Shown: positions 46,357-55,350, counted from the stretch's first letter. The stretch is 64,000 nucleotides of DNA from Arenibacterium halophilum (GCF_005938225.1 NZ_VCPC01000001.1:434001-498000); one strand, 5' to 3'. Numbers and translations are program-made. The notes: generated from the sequence alone by a model not told the origin.

Positions 46357-47654
46357 TGCCCCGCACCGATGCCCGCGCGCCCGGCCTGTTCCGGGTCTAT
46401 TGCCGTGCGACGGCAATGCTGGCACCGCTGGCCTATCGCTCGGTCGCGCGCAAGCTGCGCGCCCATGACGTGCCCGAGGCACGGATCGCCGAACGGATGG
46501 GCCATGCTACAGAACCCGCACCCGGGGGCCCGCTGATCTGGTTCCACGCCGCCAGCGTTGGCGAAAGCCTGTCGGTGCTGACACTGATTGCGCGCATGGG
46601 CGACCGCCTTCCGCAGGCGCAATTCCTGATAACCTCGGGCACCGCCACCTCGGCCCAGTTGATCGCGCGCCGGATGCCCCCGCGCACCCGCCACCAGTTC
46701 GCGCCGCTGGATGCCCCCGGCCCGGTCGGGCGGTTTCTGTCGCACTGGCGCCCGCGCGCGGCGGTGTTTGTCGAAAGCGAGCTGTGGCCGCTGATGCTGG
46801 CCCGCACCCGCGACAGCGGCGCGCGGCTGGCGCTGGTCAACGCACGCCTGTCGATGAAATCGGTGGATGGCTGGCGGCGATTTCCAGATACGGCGCGGTT
46901 TGTCCTGGGCTGCTTCTCGCTGATGCTGACCCAGAACGACAGGGCGCGACGCGATCTGCTGGCGATGGGGGCCGACCCGGACCGCGTGCATACGGGCGGC
47001 AACCTGAAATCCACGTCCGATCCGTTGCCGGTGGACGAGGAAACCTTGGCCGCGATGCAGACCGCCCTGGGCGACCGCCCTCTCTGGATCGCCGCATCGA
47101 CCCACCCCGGCGAAGAAGAGCAGGTGGTGGCCGCCCACGCCCGCGTGCTCGAGCGACACCCCGACGCCTGCCTGATCCTTGCGCCCCGCCACCCCGAGCG
47201 CAGCGCCGAGGTTACAGCGCTGATCGAGCGCGCCGGGATGTCAAATGCGCGCCGCAGTGCGGGCGAGTTGCCGGATGACACGTCGCAAGTCTACCTCGCA
47301 GATACGCTGGGCGAGTTGGGCACATGGTACGCGCTGGCACCAATCGTGTTTCTTGGCGGTTCCTTGCGCGAAATCGGCGGCCACAACCCCTTTGAACCCG
47401 CCAGCGCGGGTGCCGCGATCCTGACAGGGCCGCATGTGACGAATTTTGCCGAGACCTTCGCGCCGCTGATTGCCACGGGCGGTGCCGTGGAAGTGGCCGA
47501 TGCCGACGATCTGGCCGCGGCCGTGCTGCGCTGGCTTGGCAACCCCGCCCCCCTTGCCACAGCACGCACGGCCGCGCGCGACTTCGCCATCAGGCGACAA
47601 GAGGCGCTTTCAGACATCGTGGATCGCCTGTGCACCGCGCTGGAGCTTGGCTGA
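46356..47654 (+). CDS. waaA: 3-deoxy-D-manno-octulosonic acid (Kdo) transferase
   Basis: A 432-residue inner-membrane-associated GT-B enzyme that adds Kdo to lipid A precursor. The N-terminal domain starts LFRVYCRATAMLAPL and has the family motif IWFHAASVGESLSVL. The C-terminal domain has LAPRHPERSAEV, a PIVFLGGSLREIGGHNPFEP block and FAETFAPL. It overlaps moaA and the next glycosyltransferase gene by one base each, so LPS core genes here are translated together. Confidence 0.94.
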   Translation: MPRTDARAPGLFRVYCRATAMLAPLAYRSVARKLRAHDVPEARIAERMGHATEPAPGGPLIWFHAASVGESLSVLTLIARMGDRLPQAQFLITSGTATSAQLIARRMPPRTRHQFAPLDAPGPVGRFLSHWRPRAAVFVESELWPLMLARTRDSGARLALVNARLSMKSVDGWRRFPDTARFVLGCFSLMLTQNDRARRDLLAMGADPDRVHTGGNLKSTSDPLPVDEETLAAMQTALGDRPLWIAASTHPGEEEQVVAAHARVLERHPDACLILAPRHPERSAEVTALIERAGMSNARRSAGELPDDTSQVYLADTLGELGTWYALAPIVFLGGSLREIGGHNPFEPASAGAAILTGPHVTNFAETFAPLIATGGAVEVADADDLAAAVLRWLGNPAPLATARTAARDFAIRRQEALSDIVDRLCTALELG

Positions 47655-48700
47655 TGCCCGAGGTCTTCGTCACCAATTTCAACCGCAACTTCACCGGCGT
47701 CTCTGCCACGGCGGCCAATGTGGTGCGCCAGCAGGCCAACCGCTACGATCTGGCGCTGGTAGGCCAGCCCCTGCCCGGCTGCCCGGAGCCGATTTCAGTT
47801 GGTCAGGCTCGGCGCTTTTCAGCAACACCGCCACCGGGCAAACCCTTCGCGATCTGGCATGTTCGCCGCAACACCGAAATGCGGGCAGGAATCTGGGCGC
47901 GCGACGTGCTGCGCCTGCCGATCCGGCTGGTGTTCACCTCGGCCGCGCAACGGCGGCACTCGGCCTTCCCGCGCTGGCTGATCTCGCGCATGGACGCGGT
48001 GATTGCCACAACGGAAGAGGCCGCGCGCTTTGTCCCGAACGTCCAGGCGGTGGTGCCCCATGGCGTGGATACCGACCTGTTCACCCCCGCGCCCAACCGC
48101 GCCGCCGCCTGGGCCGCGCTAGGATATGGAGGCACGCTTGGCATTGCCACCATCGGGCGCGTGCGCCCCGAAAAAGGCACCGACCGCTTTGTCGACGCGA
48201 TGATCCGCCTGCTACCGGATCTGCCCGGCGCCACCGCGCTGGTGATCGGTCGCGCCGCGCGAGAGCATCAGAAATTCGACCTTGACCTGAAAGACCGGGT
48301 CCAGCGCGCCGGCCTGATCGACCGCATCCGCTTTGTCGGGGAAATCCCCGCCGAGCGCCTGCCAGAGGTGGTGCGCGCCCTCTCTCTTGTGGTGCAACTG
48401 CCCCGCTACGAAGGCTATGGCATGACCCCGCTGGAAGGCATGGCCAGCGGCGTGCCCTTCGTGGCCTCCGATACCGGATACTACCGCGCCTTCTCGGACC
48501 AGGGCCGCTGCGGCACCGTTGTGCTCCTCGCCGACCCCACGGCCGCCGCAGCAGCCGCCGCCCGGGCGCTGCTGTCTGACTCCGCCACCTTCAACAGCGC
48601 CGCCACTGCCGCCCGCGACATCGCGCGCACCACCTTCAGCGCGCGCGCCGAAGCTGACGGAATCGGCGCGGTCTACGACAGGTTGTGGTCCGCCGCCTGA
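47654..48700 (+). CDS. glycosyltransferase family 4, probable LPS core sugar transferase
   Basis: A 348-residue GT-B enzyme. The N-terminus has NFNRNFTGVSATAANVV, similar in style to LpcC-type core mannosyltransferases (GVTSTI motif). The C-terminal half has IATIGRVRPEKGTDRFVDAM and the E-x7-E motif in LPRYEGYGMTPLEGMASG. Direct overlap with waaA makes an LPS core role likely; the sugar is not certain. Start at 47654 (TGATG junction) is preferred to the upstream ATG at 47630 inside waaA. Confidence 0.88.
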   Translation: MPEVFVTNFNRNFTGVSATAANVVRQQANRYDLALVGQPLPGCPEPISVGQARRFSATPPPGKPFAIWHVRRNTEMRAGIWARDVLRLPIRLVFTSAAQRRHSAFPRWLISRMDAVIATTEEAARFVPNVQAVVPHGVDTDLFTPAPNRAAAWAALGYGGTLGIATIGRVRPEKGTDRFVDAMIRLLPDLPGATALVIGRAAREHQKFDLDLKDRVQRAGLIDRIRFVGEIPAERLPEVVRALSLVVQLPRYEGYGMTPLEGMASGVPFVASDTGYYRAFSDQGRCGTVVLLADPTAAAAAAARALLSDSATFNSAATAARDIARTTFSARAEADGIGAVYDRLWSAA

Positions 48701-48735
48701 CCGAAGCCATGGAAAAATGTCGCGCTGCGCGCGAT

Positions 48736-48768
48736 GCCTCCGGCGGGGATATTTTTCGCCCAAAGAAG
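48736..48768 (+). repeat. Rhodobacterales-type intergenic repeat, copy 1 of an inverted pair
   Basis: A 33-base element starting GCCTCCGGCGGGGATATTTTT and ending AAAGAAG lies 35 bp after the glycosyltransferase stop. It matches the nuoD-nuoE element at about 24 of 33 positions. The motif is familiar as a common intergenic element in Rhodobacterales genomes. Confidence 0.55.
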
Positions 48769-48788
48769 CGAGGGAGTCTCGCTCTTTC
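48768..48788 (+). terminator. probable intrinsic terminator after the moaA-waaA operon
   Basis: GCGAG (48768-48772) pairs with CTCGC (48778-48782) and is followed by TCTTTC. The flanking AAAG and CTTT can extend the stem imperfectly. It overlaps the end of the intergenic repeat. Confidence 0.55.
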
Positions 48789-48815
48789 ATTATTCCGAAA
48801 ATACTCCGGGGGAGT
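48788..48815 (-). repeat. Rhodobacterales-type intergenic repeat, inverted second copy (weaker)
   Basis: Read on the minus strand, this element has CTCCCCCGGAGTATTTTCGG followed by AATAATG, a looser version of the element at 48736. The two face each other across the terminator in the gap between convergent operons. Downstream of it (48816-48852) are two further small GC hairpins next to the amidohydrolase stop. Confidence 0.4.
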
Positions 48816-48856
48816 CCCGCAGGGACGGGGGCCGAGCCCCCGACCTCCTTTAACGT

Positions 48857-50020
48857 TTATGCAGCCGGCATCCGCTGTTCGACGATCTCGGCCCACCAGG
48901 AACAGCCTGCGGGAATGGCGTTGTCGTCGAAGTTGTATTCGGGGTGGTGCACCATTGCCGTATCGCCGTTGCCGACAAGGATATAAGCGCCGGGGCGCTC
49001 TTCCAGCATGAAGGCGAAATCCTCGCCGCCCATGACCAAGGGCGCCTCGTCGCAGCTGCCCGACACGCTGGCGGCCACCTTGGCCGCGAATTCGGTTTCA
49101 GCCTCGGTGTTTACCATCACGGGGTAGCCGCGGATATAGCGGATGTCGGCGGTGCCGCCGAAGGTGGTGGCGATGCCGTTGCAGATTTCACCGATGCGCT
49201 GTTCGGCCAGCGCGCGCATCTCGGCGCTCATGGTGCGCACGGTGCCCTTGATCTGCACCTTCTGCGGGATCACGTTGAAGGCCTTTGAGGACGTTTCAAA
49301 CGACGTCACCGACACCACGACCTGATCCACCGGATCGGCGTTGCGGCTGGCGATGGTTTGCAGCGCCAGCACCGCCTGCGACGCCAGCACCGTGGTATCA
49401 ACCGTTTCATGCGGTTTCGCCGCATGGCCTCCGCGCCCTTCAAAGGTGATGTCGAACTGGTCGGTCGCCGCAAAGAAGGCGCCCGGACGGATGGCAAAGC
49501 TGCCGACCGGCATGCCCGGCCAGTTGTGCATCCCGTAAACTTCCTGGATGCCCCAGCGCTCCATCATGCCGTCTTCGCACATCTCGCGGCCGCCGCCGCC
49601 GCCTTCTTCTGCGGGCTGAAAGATCACCACCACGGTACCGTCGAAATTCCGCGTCTCGGCCAGGTATTTCGCCGCGCCCAGCAGCATCGCGGTGTGCCCG
49701 TCGTGGCCGCAGGCGTGCATCGCGTTCGGCGTTTTCGAGGCATAGTCCAGCCCCGTCGCTTCGTTGATCGGCAGCGCGTCCATGTCGGCCCGCAGCCCGA
49801 TCACCTTGCCCGAGCCATTGGCCTTGCCCTTGATCACCCCCACCACGCCGGTGCGCCCGATGCCTGTCACCACTTCGTCACAGCCGAATTCGCCCAGCTT
49901 TTCGGCCACCAGCGCGCTGGTGCGGTGCGTCTCGAACAGGATTTCGGGGTTCTGGTGAATGTCGCGTCGCCATTCGGTGATTTCTGCCTGCAACTCGGCA
50001 AATCGGTTCTTTACGGGCAT
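48857..50020 (-). CDS. M20 family amidohydrolase (hippurate hydrolase-like)
   Basis: A 387-residue zinc peptidase of the M20D group, which cleaves N-acyl amino acids or related amides. Metal ligands are in ACGHDGHT (104-110) and the QPAEEGGGGG segment; a further HNWPG motif and a C-terminal EDFAFML are typical. The start at 50020 begins MPVKNRFAELQAEI. The dimerisation domain holds FEGRGGHAAKPH. No neighbouring pathway gene points to a substrate. Confidence 0.9.
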   Translation of the reverse strand: MPVKNRFAELQAEITEWRRDIHQNPEILFETHRTSALVAEKLGEFGCDEVVTGIGRTGVVGVIKGKANGSGKVIGLRADMDALPINEATGLDYASKTPNAMHACGHDGHTAMLLGAAKYLAETRNFDGTVVVIFQPAEEGGGGGREMCEDGMMERWGIQEVYGMHNWPGMPVGSFAIRPGAFFAATDQFDITFEGRGGHAAKPHETVDTTVLASQAVLALQTIASRNADPVDQVVVSVTSFETSSKAFNVIPQKVQIKGTVRTMSAEMRALAEQRIGEICNGIATTFGGTADIRYIRGYPVMVNTEAETEFAAKVAASVSGSCDEAPLVMGGEDFAFMLEERPGAYILVGNGDTAMVHHPEYNFDDNAIPAGCSWWAEIVEQRMPAA

Positions 50021-50243
50021 GATGTGATCCTTTGTCCTGACCCGTGCAGACGCGCCAATTGGCGACTCGGTCTGCCGGGATATCGGGGCGTTGATAGCGC
50101 GGATCAGGCGCCAGTGCACGAGATGCCTGCATAACGGGCAGCCTGCCCGCCTTGACAGGCCCAAAACTTGGGCGCACAAGGCCCGCACACATATACCCGC
50201 AACCGGGCGTTCAGTGGGCGCCAAACCGACGAGGAGTGCCGAT

Positions 50244-52238
50244 ATGGCCGCAGAGTCGCAAACAATCTCCCTTACCCTTCCCGATGGCAGCGCGCGTCAG
50301 TACGACGCCGGTATCACCCCCGGTGACGTTGCCGCCGATATTTCCAAATCCCTGGCGAAAAAGGCCATTTCGGCCACCGTCGATGGCAAACACTGGGATC
50401 TGCAATGGCCGATCCAGTCCGATGCCGCCATTGCCATCCATACCATGCAGGACGAGGCGCAGGCGAACGAGCTGGTGCGCCATGACCTGGCCCATATCAT
50501 GGCCCGCGCCGTGCAGGAGATCTGGCCCGACACCAAGGTCACCATCGGCCCTGTGATCGACAACGGCTGGTATTATGATTTCGACCGCGCCGAGCCCTTC
50601 ACCCCCGAAGATCTGGGCGCCATAGAAAAGAAGATGAAAGAGATCATCAACGCCCGTGATGCCGTGCGGACCGAGGTCTGGGATCGCGCGCGCGCCGTGA
50701 AGCACTATGCCGACAACAACGAGCTCTACAAGGTCGAGCTGATCGACGCGATTCCCGGCGATGAACCGTTGCGCATGTACTGGCATGGCGAGTGGCAGGA
50801 TCTGTGCCGTGGTCCGCATTTGCAGAACACCGGGCAGGTGCCCGGCGATTCCTTCAAGCTGATGTCGATCGCGGGCGCCTATTGGCGCGGCGACAGCAGC
50901 CGCCAGATGCTGCAACGCATCTATGGCGTGGCCTTCACCAACAAGGAAAAGCTGAAGGCCCACCTGCACATGCTGGAAGAAGCCGCCAAGCGCGACCACC
51001 GCAAGCTGGGCCGCGAGATGGACCTGTTCCACATGCAGGAGGAGGCCCCCGGCCAGGTGTTCTGGCACCCGAACGGCTGGACGGTCTACACCCAGCTTCA
51101 GGATTACATGCGCCGCAAGCAGCGCGCCGGCGGCTATCGCGAAATCAACACGCCGCAGGTGGTGGACCGCAAGCTGTGGGAGGCCAGCGGCCACTGGGAC
51201 AAATACCAGCACCACATGTTCCTGGTCGAGGTCGACGAATCCCGCGATGGCGAAAACGACGACGCCAGCAAGGCCAAGAACCGCGACCAAACCCGGATCA
51301 ACGCCCTGAAGCCAATGAACTGCCCCTGCCATGTGCAGGTGTTCAACCAGGGCCTGAAATCCTATCGCGATCTGCCGCTGCGGCTGGCCGAATTCGGATC
51401 CTGCGCGCGGTTCGAACCCTCGGGCGCGCTGCATGGCATCATGCGGGTGCGCGGTTTCACGCAGGACGATGCGCATATCTTCTGCACCGAGGATCAGATT
51501 CAGGCCGAATGCGCCCGTTTCATCGACTTCCTGGCCGACATCTACCGCGAGCTGGGCTTCCCCGACTTTGAAATCCGCTTTGCCACGCGCCCCGAAAAGC
51601 GTGTCGGGTCGGAAGAAAGTTGGGACTATGTCGAGGGCGCGCTGGAAAACGCGATCAAGGCTGTGGGGCGCGACTATGTGCTGGAGCCGGGCGATGGCGC
51701 CTTCTATGGGCCCAAGCTCGATTTCTACCTGACCGATGCGATTGGCCGGGTCTGGCAGTGCGGCACCTTCCAGGTGGACCCGAACCTGCCCGAGCGGCTG
51801 AACGCCAGCTATATCGCCCCCAACGGCGAGAAAACCCGCCCCTTCATGCTGCACCGTGCCACGCTGGGCAGCTTTGAACGCTTCATCGGCATCCTGATCG
51901 AGGAACACGCCGGCAAGCTTCCATTCTGGCTTGCACCGCGTCAGGTGGTTGTCGCCTCGATCACCTCCGAGGCCGAGGAGTACGCCGACGAGGTTGTCGC
52001 CCAACTGACCGCTGCGGGCATCCGGGCCGAGGCCGATACGCGCAACGAAAAGATCAACTACAAGGTGCGCGAGCATTCGGTGGGCAAGGTTCCGGTGATC
52101 CTGGCCGTTGGCGCGCGCGAAGTGGAAGAGCGCACCGTCTCGGTGCGGCGCCTGGGTGAGAAACAGACCAGCGTTCAGGCGCTGGCGGATGTTACAGCCG
52201 CGCTGAAACGCGAAGCGACACCGCCGGATCTGCTGTAA
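50244..52238 (+). CDS. thrS: threonyl-tRNA synthetase
   Basis: ThrRS (664 aa) charges tRNA-Thr and edits mischarged Ser-tRNA. In order it has a TGS domain (about 1-65), the editing domain with RHDLAHIMA and CRGPHLQ, the class II core with the zinc Cys in [21 protein letters not shown] (motif 2) and motif 3 [17 protein letters not shown], then the anticodon-binding domain. A GAGGAG box precedes the ATG at 50244. Two non-homologous insertions are small (for example [15 protein letters not shown] around residue 385). No T-box leader is visible. Confidence 0.97.
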   Translation: MAAESQTISLTLPDGSARQYDAGITPGDVAADISKSLAKKAISATVDGKHWDLQWPIQSDAAIAIHTMQDEAQANELVRHDLAHIMARAVQEIWPDTKVTIGPVIDNGWYYDFDRAEPFTPEDLGAIEKKMKEIINARDAVRTEVWDRARAVKHYADNNELYKVELIDAIPGDEPLRMYWHGEWQDLCRGPHLQNTGQVPGDSFKLMSIAGAYWRGDSSRQMLQRIYGVAFTNKEKLKAHLHMLEEAAKRDHRKLGREMDLFHMQEEAPGQVFWHPNGWTVYTQLQDYMRRKQRAGGYREINTPQVVDRKLWEASGHWDKYQHHMFLVEVDESRDGENDDASKAKNRDQTRINALKPMNCPCHVQVFNQGLKSYRDLPLRLAEFGSCARFEPSGALHGIMRVRGFTQDDAHIFCTEDQIQAECARFIDFLADIYRELGFPDFEIRFATRPEKRVGSEESWDYVEGALENAIKAVGRDYVLEPGDGAFYGPKLDFYLTDAIGRVWQCGTFQVDPNLPERLNASYIAPNGEKTRPFMLHRATLGSFERFIGILIEEHAGKLPFWLAPRQVVVASITSEAEEYADEVVAQLTAAGIRAEADTRNEKINYKVREHSVGKVPVILAVGAREVEERTVSVRRLGEKQTSVQALADVTAALKREATPPDLL

Positions 52239-52248
52239 CAAACTGGCC

Positions 52249-52279
52249 TTCGGGCGTGCGTGAAAAGCGCACGCCCGAA
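52249..52279 (+). terminator. hairpin after thrS
   Basis: A 12-bp perfect stem (arms 52249-52260 and 52268-52279, loop TGAAAAG) begins 10 bp after the thrS stop. No T-run follows, so it is either a Rho-assisted terminator or a 3'-end stabiliser. Confidence 0.55.
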
Positions 52280-52339
52280 ACAAATTGAAACATTTCCGCG
52301 TTTTATGGCCCGAAACACGGGGCGCAGGCGCTAGGCTGC

Positions 52340-52380
52340 GTCACGGCACCTGACGCGCGCGTGACTCACAGGCTCGTGAC
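52340..52380 (+). promoter_or_regulatory. repeated CGTGAC elements upstream of the bufferin operon
   Basis: CGTGAC occurs at 52360-52365 and 52375-52380 (15-bp period), and in inverted form (GTCACG) at 52340-52345. The cluster lies about 70-110 bp upstream of the bufA start, where an activator or an extracytoplasmic-function sigma factor would act. No clear sigma-70 boxes are seen. Speculative. Confidence 0.35.
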
Positions 52381-52448
52381 CTGCACCCGGGCCGCGTCGC
52401 CTGTAGGATCGGGATGCACCTACCAAAACGGACACGAAGGAGGACGAC

Positions 52449-52751
52449 ATGAACACCAATGCCAAGCTGATCGCCGTTGCGGGGGCCGTTGCCGCCGCGC
52501 TGGCCGCACAGACCACGCCCGCCGCCGCGCAAGCCAAGGAAAAATGCTATGGCGTGTCGCAAGCCGGTCAGAACGACTGTGCTGCCGGGCCGGGCACGAC
52601 CTGCGCGGGCACCTCGACCGTGGATTATCAGGGCAACGCCTGGACGCTGGTTGATGTCGGCACCTGCGCCGAAATCGACTTGCCCGCCATGGCCGACGGG
52701 ACCGAGCGCAAGGGGTCGCTTTCCGCGCTGGAACGCGATCTGCCCGCGTAA
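52449..52751 (+). CDS. bufA: bufferin-type metallophore precursor peptide (DUF2282, BufA1-like)
   Basis: A 100-residue RiPP precursor with a Sec signal peptide (cleavage near AAAQA) and four Cys at 33, 44, 52 and 73, in the family pattern [14 protein letters not shown] ... TTCAG ... GTCAEI. Bufferins are peptides whose Cys are converted by an MNIO enzyme to copper-binding heterocycles; they are exported to the periplasm and protect against excess copper. A GGAGG box precedes the ATG. The downstream DUF692, DUF2063 and DoxX genes complete the canonical operon. Modification in this strain is inferred. Confidence 0.9.
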   Translation: MNTNAKLIAVAGAVAAALAAQTTPAAAQAKEKCYGVSQAGQNDCAAGPGTTCAGTSTVDYQGNAWTLVDVGTCAEIDLPAMADGTERKGSLSALERDLPA

Positions 52752-52758
52752 GTGAACG

Positions 52759-52780
52759 GGCGGGGCCGTAACGCCCCGCC
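52759..52780 (+). promoter_or_regulatory. hairpin between bufA and bufB
   Basis: GGCGGGGC (52759-52766) and GCCCCGCC (52773-52780) form an 8-bp stem in the 60-bp gap between precursor and enzyme genes, followed by GACTTT. Such a hairpin can stabilise or partly terminate the message so that much more precursor than enzyme is made. Confidence 0.6.
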
Positions 52781-52811
52781 GACTTTGCCTTGCTGATGCA
52801 CGGGGGCTGCC

Positions 52812-53669
52812 ATGCGTGACACGACGCAACCCGACAACCATCTGCCGAATGCCCCCGGCGTGGGGTTCAAGGCCGGGCATTTCGATGATCTGATCGCCAC
52901 GCCCGGCCCCGTACAATGGGTCGAAATCCACGCCGAGAATTACATGGGCGACGGTGGTCGCCCCTTGGCCCAGCTGCGCGCCCTGCGCAACGTGATGCCC
53001 GTTTCCCTGCACGGCGTTGGCTTGTCGATCGGTGGCGAAAGCCCGCTGGATGGCGCCCATCTGGCGCGACTGCGGCACCTGTGCGACTGGTTGAACCCGG
53101 CCAGCTTTTCCGAACATCTGGCCTGGTCCACACACGACACAGCCTTCCTGAATGATCTGCTGCCCCTGCCCTATACACCTGCCACGTTGGCCCGCGTGGC
53201 CGATCATATCGACCAGGTGCAGCAGGCGCTGGGCCGCCAGATGCTGTTGGAAAACCCGTCAAGCTATCTGGCGTTCGACGCTTCGATACTCAGCGAAACC
53301 GAATTTCTGGCCGAACTTGTCCACCGCGCGGGCTGCGGCCTGCTGCTGGACGTGAACAACGTGTTCGTGTCGGCCACCAATCTTGGGTTTTCACCGCAGG
53401 ATTACATCGCCGCCTTCCCGCTGCACCACGTCGGTGAAATTCACATTGGCGGCCATGACGCGCAAGCCGATGAACACGGCGCGCCGCTGCTGATCGACAG
53501 CCACGCCGCTCCGGTGGCCGATCCGGTCTGGGCGCTGCTGGACGACGTGTTGGCCCGCACCGGCCCGCGCCCCGTGTTGGTCGAATGGGACACCGACGTG
53601 CCCGACTGGCCCGTGCTGGCGCAGGACGCCACGCGCGCGGACAGGGCGCTAGAGGCGCTGGCGTCATGA
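52812..53669 (+). CDS. bufB: MNIO family bufferin-modifying enzyme (DUF692)
   Basis: A 285-residue TIM-barrel multinuclear non-heme iron oxidase. The metal ligands are in the expected places: E39/H40 region of VEIHAENY, H67 in SLHGVG, E101-H102 in SEHLAW, E147-N148 in LLENPSSY, D180/N182 in LLLDVNNV, E209, H211 and H215 in GEIHIGGHD, D229/H231, and E258 in VEWDTDVPDW. MNIO enzymes act on Cys in RiPP precursors (MbnB, TglH, bufferin maturases). Overlaps bufC by 4 bp. Confidence 0.92.
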   Translation: MRDTTQPDNHLPNAPGVGFKAGHFDDLIATPGPVQWVEIHAENYMGDGGRPLAQLRALRNVMPVSLHGVGLSIGGESPLDGAHLARLRHLCDWLNPASFSEHLAWSTHDTAFLNDLLPLPYTPATLARVADHIDQVQQALGRQMLLENPSSYLAFDASILSETEFLAELVHRAGCGLLLDVNNVFVSATNLGFSPQDYIAAFPLHHVGEIHIGGHDAQADEHGAPLLIDSHAAPVADPVWALLDDVLARTGPRPVLVEWDTDVPDWPVLAQDATRADRALEALAS

Positions 53670-54418
53670 GCGCACAGGCCGATTTTGCCGGTGGCCTGCT
53701 GAACCCCGATCATCCGGCGCCCAAAGGGCTGAGCGATGGCAAGGGCCGTGCGGCCGGACGGCGCTATGACGTGTACCGCAACAACGTGACCACCTCGCTG
53801 GCCGAGGCTCTGGCGACCGGCTTTCCTGCCGTCACTCGCCTGATCGGAGAAGAAAACATGAAGGGCCTCGCGCGGATGCACCTGCGCGCCAGCCCGCCGG
53901 TCTCGCCCGTGCTGGCGCAGTATGGTGAAGGCTTCCCCAAGTTTCTTGCCTCGGTCGACGCGCTGTCACCCTACCCCTATCTGCCCGATGTTGCACGGCT
54001 GGAACTGGCGCTGCGCCGCGCCTACCACGCCGCCGACGCCAGCCCCATCGCGCCAGAGCTGTTGGCCAGCCTGCCAACCGAGCAGCTTGTCGCCGCGCAA
54101 ATTGGTCTGGCTCCGGCCATCGGGATCCTTCGATCGGCGTATCCGATCCACGATATCTGGACCTATACGCTTCAAGGCGGCCCCAAGCCGGGCGCTGGCC
54201 CGCAGGATGTGCTGGTTTTACGCCGCGGGTACGACCCGCTGCCCGTGGAACTGCCCGCCGGGGGCTTTTCCTTTGTGACGACCCTACTGACTGGCCAAAG
54301 CTTTGGCGTGGCCTGCGACATGGCCGAGGCCGCGCACCCCGGCTTTGAACCGACCGACACGCTGACGCTGCTGCTGACGCATGACGCCATCACTCACATC
54401 CACGGACCCGACCGATGA
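53666..54418 (+). CDS. bufC: DUF2063 partner protein of the bufferin enzyme (putative DNA-binding domain family)
   Basis: A 250-residue protein. The N-terminal DUF2063 domain includes RRYDVYRNNVTTSLAEALATGFPAVTRLIGEE; the C-terminal half is a less conserved beta-rich domain. The automatic family name mentions DNA binding, but in MNIO RiPP operons this protein is thought to bind the precursor and present it to the enzyme. ATGA overlap with bufB and with the DoxX gene supports a stoichiometric complex. It starts at 53666; longer in-frame starts lie inside bufB. Confidence 0.88.
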   Translation: MSAQADFAGGLLNPDHPAPKGLSDGKGRAAGRRYDVYRNNVTTSLAEALATGFPAVTRLIGEENMKGLARMHLRASPPVSPVLAQYGEGFPKFLASVDALSPYPYLPDVARLELALRRAYHAADASPIAPELLASLPTEQLVAAQIGLAPAIGILRSAYPIHDIWTYTLQGGPKPGAGPQDVLVLRRGYDPLPVELPAGGFSFVTTLLTGQSFGVACDMAEAAHPGFEPTDTLTLLLTHDAITHIHGPDR

Positions 54419-54978
54419 CCGCCCTGATCAACATGTACCTGCGCTTTGTCCACGCCCTGGACTACCGCATCGCCCCCATCCTGATGCCGACGCTCGCGCG
54501 GTTCCTGTTTGCCGCTGTTCTGGGCCTTTATTACTGGAATTCAGCGCTGACGAAGATCGGCCCAGACGGCGCGGGGCTGTTCAAACCCAGTTTCAACGCC
54601 TTTGCCCAGATGTTTCCCAAAGCTGCCGAGGCCGTCAGCTATGACGTCACGCAGGCCACGCCATTTCAACAGGCGGTGGTTCTGGCCGGAACATGGGCCG
54701 AAATCCTGCTGCCCGTTGCCATCGTGATCGGGCTGTTTACCCGCTTTGCCGCCGCCGGAATGATCGGCTTCGTCGTGGTGCAATCGCTGACCGACCTGAT
54801 CGGCCATGGTGCGCTGAACGATCCCAAGGTGTTGGGCGCATGGTTCGACATGGCGTCCGACGGTGTGATTCTGGATCAGCGTGCGCTGTGGATCGTGTTG
54901 CTGCTGGTGCTGGTGTTCCGCGGCGCGGGGCCAATTTCGGCCGACCGGCTGCTGATGCGTCGGTTCAACATCTACTGA
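54415..54978 (+). CDS. DoxX family membrane protein of the bufferin operon
   Basis: A 187-residue protein with four predicted transmembrane helices (about 25-42, 85-105, 112-128 and 158-172). DoxX-type features include LYYWNSALTKIG and AEILLPVAIVIGLFTRFAA. DoxX proteins accompany many bufferin and related MNIO operons; a role in redox or metal handling at the membrane is suspected but not shown. It overlaps bufC by 4 bp. A 7-bp hairpin (54991-55011) follows. Confidence 0.88.
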   Translation: MTALINMYLRFVHALDYRIAPILMPTLARFLFAAVLGLYYWNSALTKIGPDGAGLFKPSFNAFAQMFPKAAEAVSYDVTQATPFQQAVVLAGTWAEILLPVAIVIGLFTRFAAAGMIGFVVVQSLTDLIGHGALNDPKVLGAWFDMASDGVILDQRALWIVLLLVLVFRGAGPISADRLLMRRFNIY

Positions 54979-54981
54979 CGC

Positions 54982-55350
54982 CTAGAAATGCGCCCGGGCT
55001 TCGTCCGGGCGACCGGCCCCCAGGGCCAGCAACCCACCCAGCCCCGCGAAGGCCAGCGGGAACATCGTGAAGACGTTGAAGCCAAAGCCGTAGTACATCA
55101 ATCCGGCCGATGCCAGCATCAGGAGCCCGCCCCACAAGGCACGCGACGGTGCCATGGCCCCACCCGCAATCGCCAGCAGCGGCGCCACCACAGAGGCCAG
55201 GCGCACCCTGTCGATATGATCCACCTGTGCGGCCAACCCGTCGATTTCGCCGAACTGGTTGATGGCCACAGTGTAGCCATATCCGAAAAAGCCCACGATC
55301 ATTCCGACAATGCCGGCGATCACGCCCAATACCAACGCCGCGTTTCTCAT
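54982..55350 (-). CDS. small hypothetical membrane protein
   Basis: A 122-residue protein with four predicted helices: an N-terminal Gly-rich pair (about 5-33), and two near 50-66 and 73-112. The ATG at 55350 follows a GAGG box five bases upstream; an upstream ATG at 55377 is less well placed. The C-terminus is short and charged (RPDEARAHF). I recognise no family. It converges on the bufferin operon with only 3 bp between the stops. Confidence 0.65.
   Translation of the reverse strand: MRNAALVLGVIAGIVGMIVGFFGYGYTVAINQFGEIDGLAAQVDHIDRVRLASVVAPLLAIAGGAMAPSRALWGGLLMLASAGLMYYGFGFNVFTMFPLAFAGLGGLLALGAGRPDEARAHF

Noticed and set aside
50021-50243. Possible T-box or attenuation leader before thrS
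   Set aside because: No T-box sequence, specifier loop or threonine-rich leader peptide seen; T-boxes are not expected in this group.
53666-54418. Reading bufC as a transcription factor
   Set aside because: The family label mentions DNA binding, but position between an MNIO enzyme and DoxX fits a substrate-presenting partner better.
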